A stretch of DNA of 64,000 bases, taken from Cryptomeria japonica (lineage: Eukaryota > Streptophyta > Pinopsida > Cupressales > Cupressaceae). Within the stretch, counting starts at the first letter, position 1, and each line of letters opens with the position of its first letter. The notes beneath the pieces were generated by a model. It ran no database searches. It was given only the letters and a program-made list of their open reading frames with translations, and was not told the origin of the DNA. The stretch spans positions 124,900,640-124,964,639 of the forward strand of contig NC_081410.1 of the NCBI RefSeq assembly GCF_030272615.1, in the 5' to 3' direction. The position numbers and the translations under genes were made by a program. Positions 11,731-23,077 of this stretch are shown here, piece after piece.

Positions 11731-12290
11731 AGGCGCTTATCAAGGAAGACACAGAGAGTGTCATCTTCAAGTCAAAGATCAAATCATATTGGAGCAATGT
11801 AGGTGACATCAACCTTGGATGCATCGACATGAATAAGTTTCAAAGCACACTTTACACCACTAGGCCAACAGGATGTGCAAGAGTGAAGATTGAAATTGGG
11901 ATCGTCGATGCAGTCGACTTCCTCTTAGCAGTGCAGTGCAATGAGCTCATTGTTGAATGCTTGAGGTGCTACAATCTTGATAAAAGAGTGACTACCGCAC
12001 TAGATGAGAGAGATATCTTATCTCTTTGATGAAGCAATTAGTGAAGCTTCACATACCTCAATTAATGAACATGATATACATAATCCATGATAGCGCGAAG
12101 GTAGTTTACGACAATGGTCCAAATAAATATTTTGGATAGTCAACAGGTATTGGTTATCAAAGATTAAGGCGAGCTCTCATCAAGGGGAACATTGCACTCC
12201 AAGTCTTTACAATGCAGCTAATAGGATCCTCGAGTCACAAGCTCATGAAAGATAGGAATAGGAGTCACGCCAGGTGCAATCTACATTTCA
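11731..12290 (+). pseudogene. LTR-borne coding module, copy in the 5' LTR
   Basis: A frame without an ATG at its start opens after a TGA near 11725 and runs 'LIKEDTESVIFKSKIKSYWS', then from an internal ATG at 11829 to a stop at 12029. It resumes one frame over as 'DEAISEA.HIPQLMNMIY' and, after a stop, 'STGIGYQRLRRALIKGNIAL'. The whole has the look of a single protein of about 180 residues. The copy at 30706-31260 encodes the same series with about 70% residue identity over the 66-codon core. The 'ERDILSL..EAI.EA.HIP' part loosely recalls plant transposon-associated domains (PF20167-like), which is an inference. Stops and a frameshift make it nonfunctional. Confidence 0.55.
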
Positions 12291-12822
12291 TGGCAAGATG
12301 AGGATCATACATAGGTAAGACAAGGTCTACATTGGATGCAAATGCAGGTGATCGCAAATGTAGGTGATTGCGAATGCAGGTGACCAAGACATGCAATCAT
12401 TTCAAAAGAGTTAATCAAAGTTAGAAGGTTGACATGAGCGGAGTCATCGCCACATCAAGCACTCACACATGTTGAGTATCCAGAGATATGTCACTTTCAA
12501 TTACACACTTGTGATGAGTTACAGAGAAGTGAGAGATAAGGTGGTGCCTAATCATCATTATATCTGATCACATTATTTTACGAGAAGGCATTCAGATTCG
12601 ATGAACCTAACAAAGGAGATAACCACCAGATGGGCACCAAGATCGATGTTACCTACCCTCATCACTTACTGGTCAAATTTTCCAAGGACATGTGTCCTCT
12701 CAAATGTAATCATGTCATTGGTCAAGCATTTAATGCTTTGTAATGGGTTCAACAAACCCAATTAGGGTTTCTATCTTGTAATATTGGCCATTGATCTAAG
12801 CCATTGAATGTAATCAGAGCAC

Positions 12823-12830
12823 TATATAAG
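12823..12830 (+). promoter_or_regulatory. TATA box in 5' LTR
   Basis: TATATAAG occurs in the context 'gcactatataaggcctc', conserved at 31830-31837 in the other LTR. It is the likely core promoter of the retroelement transcript; this is inferred from sequence only. Confidence 0.6.
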
Positions 12831-14574
12831 GCCTCACTTCATCATTTGTAAGGTTAATAGTTAGAAAATAGTCAAGAATCAATAGTTAGTAGTCAATAGA
12901 CATTAGATATCTAGCATTTTAGAGTGGAGTGGAAAGGGAAGGCAAAGATTGTTGCCAAGACATTGTTGAAAAAGACATGTAAACTTCATTGAAGAAATGG
13001 TGAATTCTATGTGTTGATTCAACAATTTGCATGGTCTCTATACTTCTCAATTTGATTTCAAGTTATTTAGATGAATGGAAGACTTGTGTGATCAATGGTG
13101 AAATTTGCATATCCATATTACTAACACTTTGTCGATGGTAAAGTGCCTTGCGTGGTCAACTGGATCCATATTAGCCTATACTTAACTTCAATTATCATTC
13201 CTTCATTGATATGCATCAACATGATGGTGCTTATGCTTGCAGTGATGATTTGAACATTATAAAGCTATCCTTAGAAGATCACACTAGCCTTGTGGAGATG
13301 TTCGTTGCATGCTGAAGCAAGACTTAGTTAGAGTTTTATCAAAGATCATTCATTGCTCCTACATTCTTCTAAGAGTTAGACTAGATCTCTCTTCAACCCC
13401 TACTGCCTTTTTTTTTAATCAAATCAAGTGAAATTCCAGGTTCTAGCAACCATTCAATCATTCAGGTATTCAATGTAAGTCCCCTTGTAGGTACAACAAA
13501 TTACATCAATATAACTGAAGCTATCTGACCCGTTAAGACCTAACATAAGAGAACATTGGACTCATCTCAAATGATCCTTATGCGAATCTTCAGCATTTGA
13601 GAGTCTTTTTATCAAGAGATGATAGAGTACCTTTGGTATTTTATTCTGTGTTTGGGGTAAATGCACAAAGATGGGGGATCAAAAAGGGGTCTAAAGATGT
13701 TACTTTTTTTTTAAATCAGTAAAGTCTAAACTTTGACGAGAAAATGAAGATAGTTACACTCAAAATATGAGGATGCAGTAAGAACAAGAGTTGTAGTACT
13801 CTGAGTCTACTTTCTAAACTACTAATGTTTTTTGAAAATGTTGGAGATTACGGGTTTCAAGAAGGGGGAGCACACAAAGTGTTGTTGTTTTTTTAGAAAA
13901 AAATAACATAGCACTTAGTGTGCTCCCCCTAAAATGTCAACTTTTTTGGGGAATTTTTAAAATCGCTCTAGTGAGAAATTAGCTAACACCATCTAGTTTA
14001 TGCCAGATATTTTGGCTAATATTTTAATGAATATATGAGTCTAGAATCTGAAAAAAAAAAAAAAAAAAGATCAAAATTTAATAAACGAGTAAAAATCTAT
14101 GGCCGAAATATGACATGTTGGTTTTTGACAAAAAACTGACACACTAACAAAAGAAATTATGGATCAAGACCTTAACATTATCAAAATTTGAAAAGAATTA
14201 TATGGTAGAGTAGCTAAGAGAGAGCTTGATGATTGTATGGTTTTTTGTTTTAATTTCATTGAAACATGTGCAAACCTGATGTAGAGCATGAACAAAAAAG
14301 TAAGAAAATTTTCAATATTTGCTGGAAAACACATCTCAAGCCTGAGAAGGGCATCCAAGCCTAGTTGGATTCCCAAGGCAAATCCAAGCCAAAGTCATGG
14401 TGATTTCCAAGGCAGAGAGTTTGGTGCCCACACCAAATTTGGCACCAAATTGAAAAAAAATTTAAAAATTCATTTTGTGTGTGCCAAATATGGCACACAC
14501 CAAATGAATTTCATAGGATTTTCTCATGTTACAAAGCAAAAAGTGTTCTCTTCCTTGGAATATATACATAAAAT

Positions 14575-14703
14575 ATATGTATAAGTCACATTTCTATTTT
14601 TATTTTTTCTTTCTTATACTTTAAGTTATATTTTATGTATATATTGTCAGGATGTTATAGAGTGGCTCCAGATCTCTAGGAGCTATAATGTAGATTCTAG
14701 TTT
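14575..14703 (+). repeat. Inner inverted repeat, left arm of TIR element
   Basis: This segment ('ataagtcacattt...gtcaggatgtt...tagattctag') is the inverted counterpart of 17282-17409. They match with only scattered differences, including the shared AGATCTCTAGGAGCTATAAT core. The arms bracket the CT/GA-rich core. Confidence 0.85.
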
Positions 14704-14732
14704 TTTGAGCATGCTCATATCAACATTATCTC

Positions 14733-15504
14733 TTTGGTCTCTTCCTTGAATTCTCCCTCTCTCTTCCTTAACCCCTATCTCACTCTCTCTCTATCTCCAT
14801 ATCTCACTCTCCTCTCTCAAGTGTATCTCTCTCTCATTCTCTCCCTCCCACTCCCTTTCTCCTTTTCACTTAACTCTCTCTCTCTCTCTCTCTCTCTCTC
14901 ATTCTTTATCTCTTAAGTCTCTCCCTCTCAACCTCTATTTCTCTATATCACTCTCCTCCTCTCTCAGATGTATCTCTCTCCAACTCTTTCCTTCTCTCCT
15001 CCCCCTCCCTCTCTCTCTTTCTAACTATTTCTCTTTCTCACTCTCTCCCTCTCTTCACCTCTCTCTCTAGTCTCTTATAATCTCCTTCCATCCCTTCATC
15101 CCTCTCACTTAGGCTCTCTTTATCTCTTACTCTCTCTTTCTCTCTCTCTCACCATTCCTACCTCCACCTCTTAGGTATCTCTCACCTTCCATGCCTCAAC
15201 CTCCTAGGTCTCTCTCAAAATCTCGCCATCCACCTCTCAGGTCTCTCTATCTCCTCCACTCCCTATCTCTCTCTCGACCTCTCTTAGGTGTCTCTATCCC
15301 ATCCTTTCCCTCCCCATCCCTCTCTTTCTCTCTCCTCTCTTTGGTGTCTCTATCCCATCCTTTCCCTCCCCATCCCTCTCTCTCTCATTCTCCCTATTTC
15401 CCTCTATCTCTATCTCTCCCTCTTTCCCTCTTTTTGTCTCTCTCTACTTTTCTCTCTCCCTATCTCTCTTCCCCTCACATTGAATTTATCTATCTCTCTA
15501 TCTC

Positions 15505-15578
<74 letters not shown>

Positions 15579-15687
15579 CTTCCCCCTCCCTTTCTCTTTC
15601 TCTCTCAAGTCTCTCTCTTTTCCTTTAACTCTTTTTTTCCCTCAAGTCTCTATCTCTTTCCCTCTAAATATTTTTCCCTCCCTCCCA

Positions 15688-15720
<33 letters not shown>

Positions 15721-16950
15721 GCCCTCCCTTTCTCATTTTCTTAGCTATCTCTCTCTCTCTCTCTTTCCCTCTCTCCCTCCCACTCACTTTCCCTTTCTCT
15801 ATCAGTTATCTCTCCCTCTCACCCTCTATCTAGATCTCTCTCTCCCCTTCTCTCATGTGTCTCTCTCTCCCATTCTCTCCCTCTCTCCATCCCTCCTCTC
15901 TCTCTCTCTCTCTCTCTGAGGTGTCTCTTTTTCCTATTTTCTCCATTTTTACCTCTCTCCCTATCTCCTTCCCATTATTTCCCCCCCTCTCTCAAGTGTC
16001 TCTCTCTCTCACATTCTTGCCCTCTCTCCCTCTCTCCCTTTCCCTCTAACACTCTTTCTTTCTCTCTCAAGTATCTCTCCCTCTCACCCTCTCTTTCTTT
16101 CTCAAGTATCTCTCTCTCTTTCCCTCTCTCTTTTCTCTCCCGCCCAAGCCTAACTTAATAGAGAGAGATAGAGCCTAAGTGAGAAGGAGGAAGGAATGGA
16201 AAATGAGTAAGAGATGAGAGAGAGAGCCCAAGTGAGAGAAAGGGGGAGGAAGGGAAGGGTTGAGAGAGAGGTTGATGGAAAGAGAAGAAGAGACTAGAGA
16301 TAGAGAGAGCCCATGTGAGTGAAAGGGAGGGAGGAAGGAAGGGGTTGAGAGAGAGATTTGAAGTGAGAGAGATGGAGGAAGTGAGGGGTTGAGGAAGGGA
16401 GAGGAGGAGAGAGATATCTCAAGTGAGAGAGAGGGGGGAGGAAGGTAGGGCTATCTCCCTCTCTTTTACTCAATCACTACCTTCCCCTCTCTCACTTAGG
16501 CTATCTTCCTAGTATATACTTCTCTTTCCATCAATCTGAGCTCCCTTCCTACCTCCATCTCTCTCAATTGGTCTCCCTCTCTTTCCATCAACCCTCTCTC
16601 TTCCTCAGCCCATTCCTCTCTCTCTCTCTCTCTCAACCCCTACATTCCTCCCTATCTCTCTCTTACTTGTGCTCCCTCTTTGGTCTCTCCCTCTCTTTTC
16701 ATCAAATCACCTTCCTTTCTCTCTCTCACACTCTCTCTCTTAGATATCTCTTTCTCTTTTCATCAACCCCTACCTCCCTCCCTCCCTCCATCTCTCTCAC
16801 TTTAGCTCTCTCACTTTAGCTCTCTCTTTTCCTCAACCTCTTCCTCCCTCTCTCACTTAATCTCTCTCTCTCTCCCTTGGATCTCTCCCTCACTTCCCAT
16901 CCCTTCCTCCCTCTTTCCATCAACCCCTCACTTCCTCCCTCCATCTCTCC

Positions 16951-17001
<51 letters not shown>

Positions 17002-17197
17002 TCTCAACTCTCTCCCTCAACCTATTCCTTCCTCCCTCACTCTCTCTTTCACTTCACCTCTCTCTCACACAGTTGGGATCTCTCTATCCTTGGTATTTTC
17101 CATTCTTTCCATCTCTCTCTCTCTCTCTCTCCCTAGCATTTTCATTTATTTCCATCAACCACAGAGAAGAGAGAAGGAGATACAAAGAGAGAGAGGT

Positions 17198-17235
<38 letters not shown>
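14733..17235. repeat. 2.5-kb polypyrimidine/polypurine core with strand switches
   Basis: The plus strand is pyrimidine-rich at 14733-16142, switches to purine-rich at 16158-16452, back to pyrimidine at 16453-17150, and to purine at 17162-17235. It contains a pure (CT)n run at about 15507-15576. Motifs such as CTCTCAAGTGTCTCTCTC and 'cactcaccctctctcc' recur. Long Leu/Ser/Pro or Arg/Glu open frames on both strands are composition artefacts. Mirror-symmetric CT tracts of this size could form triplex DNA. Confidence 0.9.
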
Positions 17236-17237
<2 letters not shown>

Positions 17238-17281
17238 CTAATACAAGCATGTTGATTACTGAAATTTATATGAATACACTA

Positions 17282-17409
17282 AAAACTAGAATCTTCATTA
17301 TAGCTCCTAGAGATCTGGAACCACTCTCAAACATCCTGACAATATATACATAAAATATAACTTAAAGTATAAGAAAGGAAAAAGACAAATATAAATGTGA
17401 CTTATACTT
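17282..17409 (-). repeat. Inner inverted repeat, right arm of TIR element
   Basis: Reverse complement of 14575-14703 with scattered differences. The two arms could fold the intervening 2.6 kb into one stem-loop. Confidence 0.85.
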
Positions 17410-17703
17410 AAATGTTATATTTTATATATATATTTAGACAAAAGGAAGCTAGAAGAGAAGGATAAATTGCACCAAATTGAAAATGCACTTGTCAAAATGC
17501 AAATACATTTGGCGCACACCAAATTTGGCACTTGCCTTATTTGGCATGCCCAAGCCTTAGGTTTGGCATGCCAAATAGGGTGCACGCCTTATTTGGCATG
17601 CACCAAAGGCCTTGATGGGGGCCAAAAAAAATTGGCACCTTTTTGGTCCCCCATCTTGGTACACTTTCCCTTTGATAGTGCATCAAAACAACATCAACAG
17701 AAT

Positions 17704-17720
17704 TGGTGCTAGAAGGAGGG
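17704..17720 (+). other. Primer binding site of the 21.9-kb element
   Basis: TGGTGCTAGAAGGAGGG starts 4 bp after the LTR end. Its complement ends in CCA, as a tRNA 3' end must. I cannot assign the tRNA without a search. Confidence 0.65.
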
Positions 17721-17964
17721 CCGCTAAGTGAATATTTGAAGCAAAGTCTTGAACAGGTGAATTTAGTGGAAAGAAAGGACGTTGGATCATTAGTTGGACT
17801 TACAAACAAAAGAAGCACATCACACAAATGGAGCTCCAATGGTGCCTTCAAGCTAAAATTTGAGATTTACAAGATCTCTCTTATTCCAGAAAATCCAAGA
17901 AAATTAAAAAACCAATAACATAAAATTTTTTTTTAAAAAAGAACTAAAATTTCTAAAAAGAAAG

Positions 17965-18446
17965 ATTTCTCAATGGAGCAGTGACAGTATCACAAAGATG
18001 AGCAAGAATTTGATATCGCACAACTTTGGTGGAGATTGAATGCACAACTTCATCCATGCCACTTGTCTGAGTTTGCATCGCCAGGATGATGTAGGATTCA
18101 TGAAACAAATGAACATGATGAAACACATTGCCTTACATTCTTGTCAAGGATAGAATTAGTAGTACAAGGAAGGATATTCTTTTGAGATGTCCCCAAGCCA
18201 GAAGAAGAAGAAGGCAATTTTAGTGCCCCAATGAGTAATGATCCTTTTTCAAGATACTTGGGAATGATTAGAAGTCAACTTTCTACTAAAAGAAAATTGC
18301 GCTTAGAAAAAATATTGCTACCAACATGGTGTAGAATTAACAATGCACCCCATTCCAATTTTACTTGCTCACAATGCGAAATGGCTACAATCAAGTCAGA
18401 CATCAATTTGGATTGCCAAACTTATCCAAGGAAGAGTGTATCATGA
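17965..18446 (+). pseudogene. Gag-like frame with C/H-rich motif, internal region
   Basis: One plus-strand frame, with stops near 17968, 18085 and 18196, encodes 'DEQEFDIAQLWWRLNAQLHP', then 'CRIHETNEHDETHC' (C-X2-H-X4-H-X4-C), an acidic linker 'DVPKPEEEEGN', and a Cys-containing stretch 'NFTCSQCEMATIKSD'. A C/H motif after a helical region is what a retroelement Gag would carry, so I infer a gag relic. It does not match the standard CCHC spacing, and I cannot name the lineage. Confidence 0.45.
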
Positions 18447-18457
18447 ACAAATATTAG

Positions 18458-18853
18458 AGCAAATACCTTGCAATTGAATTTAAAAGAGCACATGAACAAG
18501 ACATTGCTACATCATCTGACAGTAAAGGAAGCCAGCTACAAGTTGATGACACAAGTTCACATGACGATCAATGCATTGATAGCTCTACAAGACTTGCATC
18601 TAAGGAGGAGTATTCTACAAATTCATCCCAAAAGGATGAATTACAAGAAGATAATGTAAGTGCTCCAATTGAAACAAACGCAGTGACAGATGACGATCAA
18701 GATATCAGTTCAATAGTCAAGGAAGATATTGATTCAAATCCATTACAAGAAGAGGAGTTCCTTGAAGAATTTTCAACCACACTGCAAAAGGAGATCCTTG
18801 AGAATGAATTGCAAGAAGTTTCAAGTAGCATCCTTGAAGAAGAAGACAATTAA
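18458..18853 (+). pseudogene. Acidic, Ser/Gln-rich frame, internal region
   Basis: Following a TAG, a frame without ATG is open for about 130 codons ('SKYLAIEFKRAHEQDIATSS' to 'SSILEEEDN'). It is rich in Asp, Glu, Ser and Gln, with no domain recognised. The same strand carries further acidic sequence in other frames at 18867-19553, so these are probably pieces of one disordered acidic protein broken by frameshifts. Confidence 0.45.
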
Positions 18854-18866
18854 ATAGAAATGTTGA

Positions 18867-19553
18867 ATGAAGAATGGCATGTTATCACGATCTAGCCCAA
18901 GTATGACAAACAATTTGAGGCGGCACACAAAGATATCATCACCATCATTTTATTTGAGGCGGCAATCACAAGAAGAGTCATTGCTAACATTCTCTCGAAA
19001 CAACAGAGTTGTTGCAAGTGGCATGATTCATCATCAACTTCAACCTCTTGAAACATTATTTGAAGAATGGCTAGCTGCCAGCGTGTTTCAACTTGACGAT
19101 CAATGTGTTATAGTGATCGATAGCTCTACACACCTTGTATCCAGGAAAGTCAAAGAGGCAGTGGAAGACATCCAAGTTAGCAAAATGATGGCAAGTGAAG
19201 ATCAATGTGTGGAGACATCAAAGCATGAAATTATACAAAACGTGGATACCTATGAAGGTTATCAAGCAATTGAAAAGAAAAACATAGTAGAAGGAGAAAA
19301 TGACTTGGAGAACCATCATCAAGAATCAAATGAAGAGGTTCAAGCCATCCCAAATGAGGAATTGTTGAACATCCTTGAAGATGAACAAATAGAGTTAGAG
19401 AGTGAAGAGCACTTTGAAGTGATGCTACCATCAGTGTCAGCATTTGACCGATCATTAGAAGCAATTTTTCAAGATCAAACACTTAAGAAGACTCATTTTT
19501 TAAGACATGGTTATGGAGTGTCACAACGATGCCTGGTTTATGCAAAATATTGA
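18867..19553 (+). pseudogene. Acidic ORF of unknown function, internal region
   Basis: The longest open frame of the internal region, 228 codons. The first 50 residues are basic, the remainder acidic and Glu/Gln/His-rich ('EKKNIVEGENDLENHHQ', 'ILEDEQIELESEEHFEVM'). It has no transmembrane segment, catalytic motif or zinc knuckle. It lies where gag or an accessory ORF would be in this element, with no pol downstream. I do not recognise a family; function is unknown. Confidence 0.45.
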
Positions 19554-21128
19554 ACCTATCATCACCATGGAAGCAAAGAATGAAGAGAAATTCGAGGTTG
19601 CGCTACATCCATTCCTAAAGATGCAAGAAGAACTAATAAGTAAAAATTTGCATATCAAATATGGGAGTGGATTGATACATCACCAGTGGTGACCTCCTGA
19701 ATCGACTAATGGTCTTTCTTCTGATGATGCACTGGTGGATGGTGAGCAAGAATTTCCATTCAAGAATGTACAATGCCATGTTGTCTCTTTCCTTGATCCT
19801 AAATTTGGAAGCTATTGTGATTTTTATATGGTGGTTATGGAAAAACAACTTGCATTTGGATTGACCATGAACCTGATGAGCTGCCTCAATTAATCATTTT
19901 GAGTGAAGTCTTGTCTTGATATGAGAGTTGCCTTATGAGAGCTTACCTTTCCATTTTCAAGGATAAGTTTTATTGTCTCTAGACCATCATGATTACCATA
20001 CTCCTATTGCATAACTTGATAAATTTTGCAAAGTCATGTATATATGTCACTTATTTGATTCATGTCTGTCTTAAGAGTTTTGTATATAGCTTAGAGTAGT
20101 TTTTTTTGTGTGTGTGCTTTAATTTAGAGGTTTTGTTGAGCCAAGCTCTTAATTTTCCTTGAGTCATTTGACTCATACCTCAAGTAGTTTACTTATTGGT
20201 TTTCTTTAAAAAGTTTTATTTTGAGTCAAGTCGTTTTGCTTTGTTTAGGTGTCCTAAGTGGGAACCTTTAGTTTTGAGGCAAGCGTTTGTGTTATTTTCC
20301 CACACGTTAGAAAAATTTGGGATCTTATGTTCTGGTCCAATTCTTAGATACCTATTCATGAAGTACTTTTGAATCCGAGATTATTCCTTTCTAACTTCAT
20401 CATTTGGTTAGGATTTGTACTTGACTTGGAATAGAATTACTTACTTTGTCTTAATACCGACAGCTTTTGATTACTATATTTTTACACACTTAATCTAAAT
20501 GCTCTAAGTCACTCTGGTTTCTTAGGTGAAGTCATGGCTAGTGAAAAATCTTAAATCTTGCTTCAGCACCACTGTAATTCTTAAGCCCAAGTGAGCTTCA
20601 CTACTTATGAGACAAAGTGTGGATGATATATGTGAAAAGAAAGCAACATTATCAAAAAAGAGAAAAAATGAAAAAAGAAAAGAGAATAAAAAAAAGATAA
20701 AGGATGAAATGAAAATGAAATATCAAAGTGTTTGGCTTTGGGAATATGCAAGTAACTCCATCGGGGATATGGATGACCGTCTGGCAATGGAGCAATATTG
20801 GTGAGATTATAGTGATATCCTCGTCAGGGCTATAGATGCTCGCTGGTAGCAATGCTCTATCCAAGATGCTTATGAAGTATGGATAACTACATAGCTATTC
20901 ACAATAGATCTTAGCAGTCACATTGTTCTTGTGATATGGAATGAATACAGTTGCACACACATGGGTAATCAAAGACTAGGTGCCTTGATCCAATTTGAGA
21001 TTCTTCATCCACTATGAGTTATGTTTTCTAATCTCTTGATAAGTTAAGTTGAATTTTCGAAGGTTCTATGTATGGATTAAGTCTTTTCATTAAAATATTC
21101 AGGAGCATTTATTCGAGGTGGTGCTAGA
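19554..21128 (+). other. 3' internal region and putative PPT of the 21.9-kb element
   Basis: No domain is seen. A further short frame (19507-19692) continues the acidic/gag-like look, after which sequence is T-rich and noncoding. Just before the 3' LTR lies 'cgaggtggtgctaga' (21114-21128), moderately purine-rich, in the place expected for the polypurine tract. Confidence 0.5.
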
Positions 21129-21479
21129 TGTTGTGACGTAATCACACATCGCCCCATTTCAAATGGGGACCCCATTTTTTTCTTAAGCATAGTTGTAAAT
21201 ATAGGTGTCCTAGTTTAGTATAGTTTAGAATTAGTGTCTTCTAAAATCAAAAAACCAAAAAAATAAAAAACTTCAAAACTACAAAAAAACTTCAAAATTT
21301 AAAAAATACAAAAAAATTCAAAATTCAAGAATCCAAAAAAATTAAAAAATTAAAAATTAATTTTTTTTTGAAAAATTGAAAATTTTGACTAAGGCATGGT
21401 GATATGTCGCACTTTGCTTTTACATACATCGTGCTTTTCTTTTACATACGTCATTCTTTGCTTTCACATACGTCGTGCA

Positions 21480-21620
21480 GTGATGACGCATTGCGATCAT
21501 GTAGCGATGTCACATTGTGATCATGCAACAATGTCGCATTGCGATCATGCAACAATGTCGCATTGCGATCATGCAATGGTGTCGCATTGTTGTCGTGCAG
21601 CGATGTCATGTCACTGTCGC
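21480..21620 (+). repeat. Minisatellite, about 25-bp unit
   Basis: Five to six copies of a unit like ATGTCGCATTGCGATCATGC lie in tandem. The 5' LTR keeps about one and a half units before its 1.75-kb deletion, so the array probably mediated that loss. Confidence 0.75.
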
Positions 21621-23077
21621 ACATTGCCTTCACGTTGACGTCACGCATCATTGTCACTTGTTTCTTCCGTGCATCACATTGCACTTACTGCACTCAGTTG
21701 TCATGCATTTCCTTTGTGCATCGTTGTCATGCACTCGTCACATGTTCCTCTCACACTTATCATGGATTTTTATATACATCATGCAAAGCCTTTGTGCTTA
21801 CACGATAGTATTGCACTTGTCATGCCTCGTGCGTGTCACGCATTGAAGACTTAATTAATTAACAAAGAAGATATTGCATGATGCATTTTTCATGTCGCAT
21901 TCATCGTGACGACTCAATGGGTAGATGAAGAGATGTTTAGTGAAACACATTCAGATGGAGCCCATAAGACTCAAGGTGGCCACCTCATGATTTCAAAATC
22001 AAAATTGAACGCACCCTACATACGATCGATTTGAAGATAATTAATAAGGGTGGCAAATTTCAATATAGGGTGACTGCTTAAAGAAGACATCGATGAATTC
22101 ATTTCAAAAAAGATGGTGAACTTGGTGATTATCAAATCAAACCTTGCAAAGGTGGCCTTCCACAATGCAAGTGGTAAAATAAGGTGAACCGCATTCAATG
22201 CTAATATTTTGAAGTTCTCCATGATGATAAGCTTTATCCATCTTTAAAATGATTAGATTGGAAGATACTTAGTGAAGGTGGGAAATGCAGTAACAAAGCA
22301 TTTTATAAAGAGATAGAAAAAAGAAGAACATTCCACAAAGCATAATATGAGAGGAGATTTCATTTAATAAAAGGTTCAAAGTCAATATTGTGTCCCATGA
22401 TAAGCCATATGAAAATGAGATACATTTGAAATGGTGAAGGCAATAGACTTAATCAACACCTCTTTATTTAGATGACATTTAATATGTGCTAACCATGACA
22501 CACATCAGTGCATTTCATTCAAATCGATTATAAGTTTGAATCGACCATTTCATTTGGTCGATCATGGTCTTGCCTTCTGCATGTGATCTGGCCAAATTAG
22601 CCACATCAAAGAACTCATCTTGGGGGCGATCTTGTTGTTTACATAAGCTGGCGATTTCACACCAAAGTGATTATCGAATTCATGAGTCATGATAGTATTT
22701 GTCAAAATCCCATTCTGCATATAACAATCTGCATTTGAAGGCCAATTGATGACTTTCATCGACAAACTTACAATAGCAATTTCAGGGTATTGGGAATTCC
22801 TTTATACATGTTGTGACTCTATTTTGACAACAACAATTTGACATTGGTGATTTCATCTTAGGAAGCAAAAGACCCCAAAGCTCGGCAAAATGATTGTTCA
22901 AATAAATTTTTCAAGTCAACAATGCAACTTTGTCACCAGGTGCACACAATTGATCAACGATCTCATCTGAAAACACTTAGAAGATGGCAACTCACATTTG
23001 GCTCCAACTTAAGTTAGAATTATAATATCAAATTTTTCTTCATGTGCACAGGTCTTTATCTCAATAAGCGAACTTAC

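Larger units (their letters stand above)
13655..17670. mobile_element. TIR DNA element of unclassified family, copy 1 (4.0 kb, no coding capacity)
   Basis: The left end GGGTAAATGCACAAAGATGG and the reverse complement of the right end, GGGAAAGTGTACCAAGATGG, are inverted repeats continuing for about 36 bp. Inner arms 14575-14703 and 17282-17409 are also inverted copies with very high similarity. The uninterrupted site exists in the other LTR (32650-32675), and comparison shows TTTG duplicated at 13651-13654 and 17671-17674. Subterminal palindromes of TTTGGCA/TGCACC type lie at 14430-14505 and 17515-17635. The interior is almost wholly CT/GA repeats. A related, larger copy starts at 58516. Confidence 0.8.
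10812..17699 (+). repeat. 5' LTR of the 21.9-kb element (interrupted)
   Basis: The LTR proper is 10812-13654 plus 17675-17699, about 2.87 kb, interrupted by the TIR element and its target duplication. It matches the 3' LTR in two blocks: 10812-11205 with 21129-21530, and 11206-13654 with 30188-32664. It lacks about 1.75 kb present in the 3' LTR (21530-23077 plus 29986-30187). The break lies at 25-bp repeats near 11200, which suggests a deletion in this LTR. A TATA box lies at 12823-12830. Confidence 0.85.

Noticed and set aside
11829-12029. Conserved 66-codon LTR ORF as a small functional gene
   Set aside because: The sister copy shows about 70% residue identity although the DNA is more similar than that, and flanking coding sequence continues in a shifted frame, so it is part of a decayed module and not a separate gene.
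15191-15833. Long Leu/Ser/Pro open frames of up to 181 codons
   Set aside because: They are translations of CT-rich repeats, open because CTC/TCT/CCC codons cannot form stops; no start context or domain.
17467-17851. Open frames on both strands across the right end of TIR element 1
   Set aside because: They cross the insertion border and the primer site, so they are chance frames.
20605-20864. Lys/Glu-rich plus and Phe/Ser-rich minus frames
   Set aside because: Both derive from one A/G-rich stretch near 20640-20720 and overlap on opposite strands; no domain.
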